From: Planctomycetota bacterium
GTDB lineage: Bacteria; Planctomycetota; SZUA-567; H5-PLA8
Length of the DNA: 64,000 nucleotides
NCBI GenBank assembly: GCA_016200135.1
Contig: JACQFI010000067.1
Location: 19,663 to 83,662, forward strand
Reading direction: 5' to 3'
Below, piece by piece: positions 32,374-39,492 of this stretch. The position numbers and the translations under genes are program-made. The notes under the pieces were generated by a model. It searched no databases. It saw only the letters and a list, made by a program, of their open reading frames with translations, and was not told where the DNA came from. Position 1 is the stretch's first letter. Each line of letters opens with the position of its first letter.

Positions 32374-34755
32374 ATGGCGGAAGACGCTTCGAAAACACCG
32401 GGCTCTCAAGACAAGCCCTTCAACGAACTGACCAGCACGGTTGTTTTTCCTTCCTCGCAATTCTCGGTTGCGATTCAGGACCTGCTTCAAGACGAACTGC
32501 TCAAGGACGTTAAGCGCATCACCTTTGAAAAACGCACCGTTCCGGCGCTGGGCGGCATCCCGCTCCTGGCCAAGCTGGGCCAAGGCGGCATGGGCGCCGT
32601 CTATTTCGGCTACAAGCCCATGCTCAAGCAAGAAGTGGCCATCAAGGTCCTGCCCGCGCATATGGCCAAGCAACACAATGTTCTCGTGGAGCGGTTCCTG
32701 CGCGAAGCGCAAGTGGCATCGAAGGTCGAGTCGCCGCATCTCGTGCGCGTCACCGACGTGAACGAAGAAGGCGGACTCTATTATCTGGTCATGGAATTTG
32801 TGAACGGCAATACGGCGGGCGAGTACCGCCGCAGCTTGCAGCAGCAGGTTTTGGACGAGGCCACCGCGCTGGATATCTGTATTGCCGCGACGGCGGGCCT
32901 GGCGGCCGCGCACGCGCAGGGCATCGTGCACCGCGATATCAAACCCGATAACATCATGATCCCGCGCGTGAAGGGCACGGATCAATACCTCTTTAACGCC
33001 TCCAAGCTCTCCGACCTGGGCTTGGCCCGCGCGGAGGACAGCCAGGGCGGCCCGACGCTCACCGGGCAACAGGCCTCTATGGGCACGCCGGGTTACATGG
33101 CGCCGGAGCAGGCCCTAAACGCGCGCAAGGCTGGAAAGCCCGCGGACGTCTTTTCCATGGGCGCGACCCTTTACGCGCTCCTTGGCGGGAGTTCACCGTT
33201 CAAAGGCGAGACCACGAACGAGACGGTCTTTGCGACGCTGCAGAAGCCGCATCAGCCGATCCGCGAACTCCGCAAGGATATCTCGAAGGTGACAGCGGAA
33301 TTGATCGATACGTGCCTTCAAAAAGATCCGACGAAGCGCTATGCGTGCGCCAACGGGCTCTTTCACGCGCTGAAGGTCTGCCGCGAGAACGCCGCCGCCG
33401 CCGAACCCGCGCAACTGAAGGCCATCCAGGCGCTCGGCGATTTGCAGAAGGCTTCCGAAGTGGGCTTGGCGGCCAGAGCGTCCGATAGCGGCGCTACGCC
33501 TCCTCCCGCGCTTCCGGGCATTACGCCGCTGCCGGTTACGCCCGCTCCGCCCAGTGGGCATATGCGGCCGCGAACGGTGGCCATTCTGATGGTCTTGGCC
33601 TTAATCATCGGTGGGGCGGTGTGGGAGATCACACATCTGGCTGGCCAGCACGACGACAAGGAGCGTGGCGGCGCGCACGCAGAGACGCGCACCAAAATCG
33701 GCTTCGTGTACGGCTACGAAAAAGAGGCCTGGATGCGCTGGGCCGTGGATGAATTCAATCAGCTTCCTGATAATAAATATTACGAGATCGAAGGGACGGC
33801 CATGCCGGCGGGCGATGTAGAAGCGCTCTTATCCAAGGAAGACCAGCGCTTCCAGGTCTGGTCCCCGGCCAATAGCCTGGACGCCGATATTTTTCAGGAA
33901 AAGTGGACGAAAAAGTACAACAAAGATCCGTTTGATCTGGGCGAAAACGACTTGGCCCTGAGTCCGATGGTCTTTGTGATGTTCAAGGATCGCTACGACG
34001 CCTTTATCGCAAAGTACAAGACGCTCGACTTCACGAGTCTTCAACTGGCGATGAAGGAGAAGGCCGACTGGAATACCATCGCAAACAGGCCGGATTGGGG
34101 CGTTTTCTCGTTCGGGATCGCCGATCCCATTCATAACGCCATAGGCAAGTCCTCGGTCCTGCTGATGGCGCATCACTTCTACAAGAGAGAAGCCCCGCTG
34201 ACGGCCCAGGAACTCAACGCGCCGGAATTCCTCGAGTGGGCCAAAGTATTTACGCCGGCCTTCGTCGCGAGAGGCAAGGCGTTCGATGGTGCGAAGAATA
34301 TGGCTTTGAAAGGGCCATCTTCGTTCGACGTGATTCTAACGTATGAGGCCAGCGTGATCGACAACATGATCGGCATGACCAATCAGGGCGAAATTCACGT
34401 CGAATATCCCAAGATCAATATATGGAACGACAATCCTTATTACATCCTCGACGTGCCCTGGGTGACAAAGAACCAGAAGGAAGGGGCCAAGTATTTCCTG
34501 GATTTTCTACACGATAATCTGGCGCAAAAGAAGGCGATGGAAGGCGGTTACCGCCCGGGAAATACCAAGATTGCGCTAACGGCCGACCACGTTCTGCGCA
34601 AAGATAAGACGATCGGGTTCCGGATTCCTGTGCCCATTACCGTCGAGGATCCGCCGCCCGAACGGGTCCGCATGCTGATGGACCATATCCGGGCTTGGGA
34701 GCAGGAAATCGAGGCCGTCGATAAAACCGCCAAAGGCACGGGCGGGCGGCCTTAG
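32374..34755 (+). CDS. receptor-like Ser/Thr kinase with extracytoplasmic solute-binding-like domain
   Basis: 793 residues from ATG 32374 (AGGAGAAGG just upstream). Residues about 65-345 are a Hanks-type kinase with all catalytic motifs: LGQGGMGAVYFG, AIKVL, IVHRDIKPDN, LSDLGLAR in place of DFG, and GTPGYMAPEQ. A Pro-rich linker leads to one membrane helix (about residues 400-420, VAILMVLALIIGGAVW). The outer part (about 440-785) reads like a substrate-binding protein of the SBP_bac_11 type (IGFVYGYEKEAWMRWAVDEF, SSFDVILTYEASVI, YYILDVPWVTKNQKEGAKYFLDFL). It may sense a ligand outside and phosphorylate targets inside. No transporter genes are adjacent. Confidence 0.85.
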   Translation: MAEDASKTPGSQDKPFNELTSTVVFPSSQFSVAIQDLLQDELLKDVKRITFEKRTVPALGGIPLLAKLGQGGMGAVYFGYKPMLKQEVAIKVLPAHMAKQHNVLVERFLREAQVASKVESPHLVRVTDVNEEGGLYYLVMEFVNGNTAGEYRRSLQQQVLDEATALDICIAATAGLAAAHAQGIVHRDIKPDNIMIPRVKGTDQYLFNASKLSDLGLARAEDSQGGPTLTGQQASMGTPGYMAPEQALNARKAGKPADVFSMGATLYALLGGSSPFKGETTNETVFATLQKPHQPIRELRKDISKVTAELIDTCLQKDPTKRYACANGLFHALKVCRENAAAAEPAQLKAIQALGDLQKASEVGLAARASDSGATPPPALPGITPLPVTPAPPSGHMRPRTVAILMVLALIIGGAVWEITHLAGQHDDKERGGAHAETRTKIGFVYGYEKEAWMRWAVDEFNQLPDNKYYEIEGTAMPAGDVEALLSKEDQRFQVWSPANSLDADIFQEKWTKKYNKDPFDLGENDLALSPMVFVMFKDRYDAFIAKYKTLDFTSLQLAMKEKADWNTIANRPDWGVFSFGIADPIHNAIGKSSVLLMAHHFYKREAPLTAQELNAPEFLEWAKVFTPAFVARGKAFDGAKNMALKGPSSFDVILTYEASVIDNMIGMTNQGEIHVEYPKINIWNDNPYYILDVPWVTKNQKEGAKYFLDFLHDNLAQKKAMEGGYRPGNTKIALTADHVLRKDKTIGFRIPVPITVEDPPPERVRMLMDHIRAWEQEIEAVDKTAKGTGGRP

Positions 34756-34786
34756 CCATTTCCGGCGCCTGCGTCCTGCGCCTGTT

Positions 34787-35550
34787 TCAAGAGTTTATTC
34801 CGACCGTCCTTTCGATTGTTAAAGGCAGCGACTCGAGCGGCGCCATGCCGCCCGCGGCGGCGGTTTTGTCGGCTGCGGCGACATAGGCGAACGTCAGGTT
34901 GCGCCGGTAGCGGTCCGATCCGTTCGCCTTCGAAAAGTGCGGCAGGCAACTGTGGAAGAAAAGCCCTTCGCCGGCCTGCGCGCAAAGCGGCACGGCCTGC
35001 CGGAGCAACGCGGCCTGCAGCGGATCCTGGACGTTCATCCCTTCCCCCACGCTCGTCTGCACCGTGGGAAATAGCCCGTACTTGTGTGCGCCAGGCACAA
35101 TCTCCAGGCAGCCGTTCTCGACGCTTGCGTCATCGAGGAAGACCATAAACGAGACCATGCGCGCATGGCCCCAGTTCACGCCGTCCTGGTGCCAGTCGAT
35201 CTGCCGGCCGACGCGCGGCGCCTTGACAACCATCATGTTGTGCCGGTTCACGCAGACTTCCGCATCGGGACCCACAAGCGCGCGCACAGCCTCAGCCACC
35301 TTTTCGTCCTGCGCCACGGATTGAAACGCGGGGTGCCGCGCCATCACGCGCGAGAGGCGGAAGACCGCCGCGCGGCCGGCGCCGGGCGTGGTCTCGAGCA
35401 GGTCCCACTGGTCGCGCTGCGCGCTTGCGGCTTGGCGAGTTCCGCGTCGGCGATGGCGCGCAGTTCCGACAGGCGCGCGTCGTCCAGGATCCGGCCGAGA
35501 TTCAAGTAGCCTTGGTCTTTGAAGAATGCGGCATCGATTTCCGTAAGCAT
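34787..35550 (-). pseudogene. phytanoyl-CoA dioxygenase-like gene with a frameshift
   Basis: Two frames together make one PhyH protein. The N-terminal piece starts at ATG 35550 (TEIDAAFFKDQGYLNLGRILDD...ADAELAKPQ). At about 35425-35435, in a run of GCGC dinucleotides, homology moves to another frame (QRDQWDLLETTPGAG...), which carries the rest: IDWHQDGVNWG with the HxD iron ligands, VSFMVFLDDASVENGCLEIVPGAHK and LFFHSCLPHFSKANGS with the distal His. A single base gain or a two-base loss restores the frame. The GC-rich site makes a sequencing error possible. The next gene upstream on the same strand is an intact paralogue. Confidence 0.75.
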
Positions 35551-35578
35551 GTGACGTTCCTCGTGGTCTTCGCAACGG

Positions 35579-36403
35579 TTACGCGCAAGCGAGCGCGATC
35601 CATTCTTCGGGCGATTTCACGGCAAGGGCCGGGTTGGCGCGGCTGCGCGCCAGATGCCCGCTGGATGGCCGCAGCGTGGGTTGCGTCGCGTCCTGATAGC
35701 GCCAGTCGATGCTCCAGCGGATGGTGTCCGTGGCGTTGGGCAGGCCCTGATGAAAGAGCATGTTGTCGAAGAGCACCACGTCGCCGGGCTCGGTTTCAAT
35801 ATCGATGGCTTGGGACAAGAGCGGTTCAAGGTGTTCGCGAGCGATCTCCAGGTAATGCGCCTGTTGCGTGTAGGGTACCAGGCCGAGTTTGTGGGTGCCG
35901 GGGATGAACTGCATGCAACCGTTCTTGGGCCGCGCCGGGACCAGGCTTGCCCAGCAGTTTACCGTCCGCAAGACCTCCACATTTCCGCCGCCCTTGAAAT
36001 TGTCCGTGTACGCGGCGTCCTGGTGCCAGAGCACGCGGAAAGCATCGTCCCCGGGCATCTTCGGCCGCAGATAGTAATTGGGATAAAGGCGGACTTCGTG
36101 GCCTAGGAATGACTCGGCGATATCCAGCAGGCGCGTGTTGAAGAAAAAATCGTAGAAGCCCGCGACATGCAGTTCTTTGTTGAACAACCCGGGCGCCTGT
36201 TTACCGAGTTGCTTGTAGACCGGGATCAGGCGGCGCTCAAAGGGTTCGCCCTCGTACGCCGAGGCGAGCTGGCCTTCGGCATGAAACTTCCGGATCAGGC
36301 GCTCGGCGATCGTTTCCGCTTCCTGCCGGATCCGCCGGACAATCTGGGGGTCGATGAAGTTCTTCAGAATCACGTAGCCTTGCCGGTCGAATTGCGCGCG
36401 CAT
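35579..36403 (-). CDS. phytanoyl-CoA dioxygenase-family protein
   Basis: 274 residues from ATG 36403 with GGAGG seven bases upstream. Fe(II)/2-oxoglutarate oxygenase fold: the N-terminal FDRQGYVILKNFIDPQ, iron ligands in VLWHQDAAYTDN (HxD), the ENGCMQ-like stretch KNGCMQFIPGTHKLG, and the distal His/Arg region LFHQGLPNATDTIRWSIDWRYQD. The family hydroxylates diverse small molecules; substrates cannot be read from sequence. It is followed after 28 nt by the frameshifted paralogue, and preceded by an AraC gene with a perfect dyad in the interval. Confidence 0.85.
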   Translation of the reverse strand: MRAQFDRQGYVILKNFIDPQIVRRIRQEAETIAERLIRKFHAEGQLASAYEGEPFERRLIPVYKQLGKQAPGLFNKELHVAGFYDFFFNTRLLDIAESFLGHEVRLYPNYYLRPKMPGDDAFRVLWHQDAAYTDNFKGGGNVEVLRTVNCWASLVPARPKNGCMQFIPGTHKLGLVPYTQQAHYLEIAREHLEPLLSQAIDIETEPGDVVLFDNMLFHQGLPNATDTIRWSIDWRYQDATQPTLRPSSGHLARSRANPALAVKSPEEWIALACA

Positions 36404-36446
36404 GGGCCGCCTCCCAAGGTCTTGGTCCCGTATGGGAACCGTTGGT

Positions 36447-36475
36447 CCATTCAGGACGTACTATCTCCTGAATGG
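36447..36475. promoter_or_regulatory. perfect inverted repeat upstream of the PhyH gene
   Basis: CCATTCAGG-N11-CCTGAATGG lies 44-72 bp before the start at 36403. A second, imperfect dyad GGTCCC-GTAT-GGGAACC lies between it and the gene (36424-36440). Candidate operators for the adjacent AraC regulator. Confidence 0.45.
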
Positions 36476-36537
36476 CGGCCTGTGTCTTTGGGCAGTTAAG
36501 ACGAAGGATTTATCAAAAAAGGACATTCTTTGGAGAC

Positions 36538-37407
36538 TTAGAGCAAGCGGCCGCGCTCGCAGTACTCAGCCGGGCTCACGCCTGCTTCCCGGCGAAACCA
36601 GCGGGAGAAGGTGTGTATCTCCGGAAAGCCCAAGGCCTCCGCGACTTTCGTGACGTTCAGGCTGCCTTGAACGAGCAGTTCGCGGGCGCGCACCAGCCGG
36701 CGCGCGGTGGCGTACTCATGCGGCGTGCAGCCTTGAACGGCCAGGAAGACGCGCGCGAGATGCCGGGGCGAGAGATGCGCGGCGTGCGCGAGCTCTTCCA
36801 GACTGGGCGGGCGCGCGAGCCGTTCGTTGATGAGCGCCGCCGCGGCTTCCAGGCGCGCATCCAGGCCGCCTTCAGGCGCGCTTGCGCCTTCGCGGTTCCG
36901 CCGGGCCGTTCCGTCCGGCCAGAGGCACAAGGCTTCGGCGACGGAAGAAGCCAAAAGAGGCCGCTGGGGCCCGGGTGCCACCGCGAGGCGGGCGATGCGC
37001 GCGAGCGCGCGCATCAGCGGCTCCTCGCCCGCGACGCCCAGCGTCTCAGAAGGGAAGACACGCTGCCTGATGGCCGGCCAACGGCGCTCGACGCGGAGCT
37101 TAAAACTGAAGATCGTGGCTCCTGCATGGAGCGCCTGGAATGCATAGCCGTGCTCCTGGCCCGGATAAAAGACTGCCGCAGTGGGACCCTTAGGATGGAG
37201 CCGCGCGCCTTCGCGATACCAGAATCCGCCGCACCCGGCCGCAAAATCCATCTGGAGCAGGTCCCGATGCGCGTGCGGTTCGAGCTTGAAGTTCCCTTCG
37301 ACCCGCAGCCGCGTGGCCTGAACCAGACGCTCGGGTTGCTGGAAGACGTGCGCGCAGAGATCGCGCACCGCGAGACCGGGATCGCTGGCAGAGGCTCGGC
37401 GGGCCAT
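36538..37407 (-). CDS. AraC-family transcriptional regulator
   Basis: 289 residues from ATG 37407 with GGAG upstream. The N-terminal cupin-like domain contains VEGNFKLEPHAHRDLLQMDF and AAVFYPGQEHGYAF; the C-terminal DNA-binding domain has two helix-turn-helix units (PSLEELAHAAHLSPRHLARVF and NVTKVAEALGFPEIHTFSRWFRREAGVSP). It is upstream of the two PhyH genes on the same strand and is their probable regulator. Confidence 0.9.
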   Translation of the reverse strand: MARRASASDPGLAVRDLCAHVFQQPERLVQATRLRVEGNFKLEPHAHRDLLQMDFAAGCGGFWYREGARLHPKGPTAAVFYPGQEHGYAFQALHAGATIFSFKLRVERRWPAIRQRVFPSETLGVAGEEPLMRALARIARLAVAPGPQRPLLASSVAEALCLWPDGTARRNREGASAPEGGLDARLEAAAALINERLARPPSLEELAHAAHLSPRHLARVFLAVQGCTPHEYATARRLVRARELLVQGSLNVTKVAEALGFPEIHTFSRWFRREAGVSPAEYCERGRLL

Positions 37408-37426
37408 CGAAGCTCCTTTGCTTCCG

Positions 37427-37921
37427 CTAGTCGAGCGGCGGGGTGGGGAGCGCTTCCGGTGGCGGAAGGCCGTCGCCGGAGGCGATTCCAGCGGAACGGT
37501 TTTGGGGCCGCCGAGCCGCGGCGCGCTCCGCGTATTCCGGCTTCAGATGTTCTGCCAGGCCCAGCGAGGAGACCGAGAAGTAGAACGGATCGGAGATCCC
37601 GCGCGTATCCGCCTGGAACGATCCGGCATTGAACGCATCGAGATGGCGGTAAGCCTTGCGAAACTCCGCCGGGTCCAGGTTGTCCACGAATTCGCCCTGG
37701 CCGGCCGTGTCGCCGCCGGCGGGCAGCTCGCCCAGGCCGGCGCGGCGGACGTCCACGAACGATAAATCGTAGAGGTCTTGCGCGGCCTTCAGAACTTCGG
37801 CAGCCGGCGTTCCATAAAGCGAATGGATACGGTCGAAGAGAAAGGCGAAGCGCATGCCGCCTTCGCGGACGAGGACCTCGAGAACTTCATACTGCTTCTC
37901 GGTAAGCAGCAGGCGCGCCAT
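37427..37921 (-). CDS. hypothetical protein with possible winged-helix N-terminus
   Basis: 164 residues from ATG 37921; the frame is open to 38026. The N-terminal 70 residues (LLTEKQYEVLEVLVREGGMRFAFLFDRIHSLYG...AAQDLYDLSFVDV) have the helix-helix-strand feel of a winged-helix domain. The rest is acidic and then Pro-rich (LPPPEALPTPPLD) with no recognised motif. It is divergent from the HU-domain gene and lies 19 nt before an AraC gene on the same strand. I do not recognise a family. Confidence 0.55.
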   Translation of the reverse strand: MARLLLTEKQYEVLEVLVREGGMRFAFLFDRIHSLYGTPAAEVLKAAQDLYDLSFVDVRRAGLGELPAGGDTAGQGEFVDNLDPAEFRKAYRHLDAFNAGSFQADTRGISDPFYFSVSSLGLAEHLKPEYAERAAARRPQNRSAGIASGDGLPPPEALPTPPLD

Positions 37922-38121
37922 GGTGGAAAGCCTACCGGTGGACGCGAGGTGCGCCAACTTCGAATGACGCACCCGTGCAATTCCATGCGCCGTAAGCTCC
38001 ATTTCCCGCAAGCCCGGCGTTGACATCGGAGCCGGAGCGCCTATGCCATCTAACGGGGGAAGCGGCGGACAAGGCTTTCAATTTCCGCATCCGAACAAAC
38101 GGCAGCCGAGGGAAAATTCCG

Positions 38122-39291
38122 ATGAATCAGGTTGAACTGGCCCAGCACCTCTCGAAATGCACCGGCATCGCGGGCTCGATCTGCGGCGCGGTGGTTGGCG
38201 AACTGTTCAACCTGATTCGCGCTTCGATCGAGCGCAACGAAACGGTGGTCATCAAGGGGTTCGGTACCTTCCGGCCGTCCCCGGTCGCGCAGGGATACGA
38301 GATCGGCTTTGAACCCGAGCGGTTCGCTCAAGGAAAACCTGTTCCGGCCGACGATGGGGGCGTCATCGAATTGACCGAAAAAAGAAGGCTCAAACTCGAT
38401 TCCGAGCGCATGACGACGCTCAAAATGATCGAGGACGCGACGCTCGAAGGCGACGCCGAAGAGGCCGTGGAAGCCACCGAGGCGGACCTGGATACGCCGC
38501 CGCCGCCCGACAAGCCGGGGTATAAAATCGCCACGCGCTCTGGGCTGAACCCTTCGGCTCGTTCAGGCGTCAATCCCTCAGCGGTCTCGAAATACGCCGA
38601 GCCCATTGTCATCGATGGACCCACGAAATCCGGCATGCGCAAGGCTGCAAAAGGAGGCCGGAACAAGGCCGAGAGTTCTCCCGGCATGCCCAAGACGGTG
38701 ACTTCTGAAGGACTCTCCTCCTTTGCTTCCGAAATCCTGGGTCTCGACAAGGACGAGATGGAGCGCGGCCTCGGACTGGCCGAAGGCGTAAATCCGGTGT
38801 CCAAAGGCCGCCGTCTGACTTTCCCCGTTCAGATCAGCCGCCAGGCGCTGGACAACATCTCCAAGCGCTACCGTCCGGCCGACGGCGAAGAGCGCCGCCA
38901 GTTCAAGGATCTGGCGCTCAAAAACTTCTTCATGAGCCTGGGTTCGATCGTGCGCGAGCGCGAGTCGCACGAACCGCTCATCGTCTTCGATGTGGACGCC
39001 AAGAGAGGCAGCGAGGGCGAACGGTACGTCATTAAGCTCCTGCGCGTATCGGGGCGCATCAAGACCGGCAAGAAATCCTCGACACGGGCCGTTTCAAATC
39101 CGGAAGAGCTGCGTTTTGAGGAGATCGAATTCGATCCCGAGAAGCATGAAGTCCTGATCGTGATCGACGAGGCCCAGGGCCCGCGCATCCACGGCTTCGA
39201 CATCGGCGGGTTCAAGGACAACGACCGGCACGATCGCGCGGAGATCTGCCTGGCACAGGAGTACGAGAGTTTTCACAACGAAAAGGCATGA
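38122..39291 (+). CDS. HU/IHF-domain protein fused to a long unknown C-terminal region
   Basis: 389 residues from ATG 38122. Residues 1-55 match the helical dimerisation part and first strand of HU-type DNA-bending proteins (QVELAQHLSKCTGI, then ERNETVVIKGFGTFRPSP). The HU DNA-binding arms are replaced by other sequence. A long Lys/Pro/Ser linker follows (about 110-215), then a compact conserved-looking region of about 150 residues (RRLTFPVQISRQALDNISKR, EPLIVFDVDAKRG, HEVLIVIDEAQGPRIHGFDIGG). Ordinary HU is about 90 residues, so this is a distinct architecture, probably nucleoid- or DNA-associated. The C-terminal domain is unidentified. Confidence 0.7.
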   Translation: MNQVELAQHLSKCTGIAGSICGAVVGELFNLIRASIERNETVVIKGFGTFRPSPVAQGYEIGFEPERFAQGKPVPADDGGVIELTEKRRLKLDSERMTTLKMIEDATLEGDAEEAVEATEADLDTPPPPDKPGYKIATRSGLNPSARSGVNPSAVSKYAEPIVIDGPTKSGMRKAAKGGRNKAESSPGMPKTVTSEGLSSFASEILGLDKDEMERGLGLAEGVNPVSKGRRLTFPVQISRQALDNISKRYRPADGEERRQFKDLALKNFFMSLGSIVRERESHEPLIVFDVDAKRGSEGERYVIKLLRVSGRIKTGKKSSTRAVSNPEELRFEEIEFDPEKHEVLIVIDEAQGPRIHGFDIGGFKDNDRHDRAEICLAQEYESFHNEKA

Positions 39292-39492
39292 TCCTCGGGA
39301 AGGCTTTTCTGGCCCATGCCTGAAAATGCCGGCCGGTCTCCTATACATCAATAAAGCGGCGCACAGCGGCGGGCGGCGCATAGCGGCCGAATGCTTCCGC
39401 CAATTCAAATAATCGCTTCGCATAGCCGTCTACGTGGTGTAATGGAGCTTAGCGCACAGGCGCATTCGAGGAACCACCGAGGAGAGATGAGA

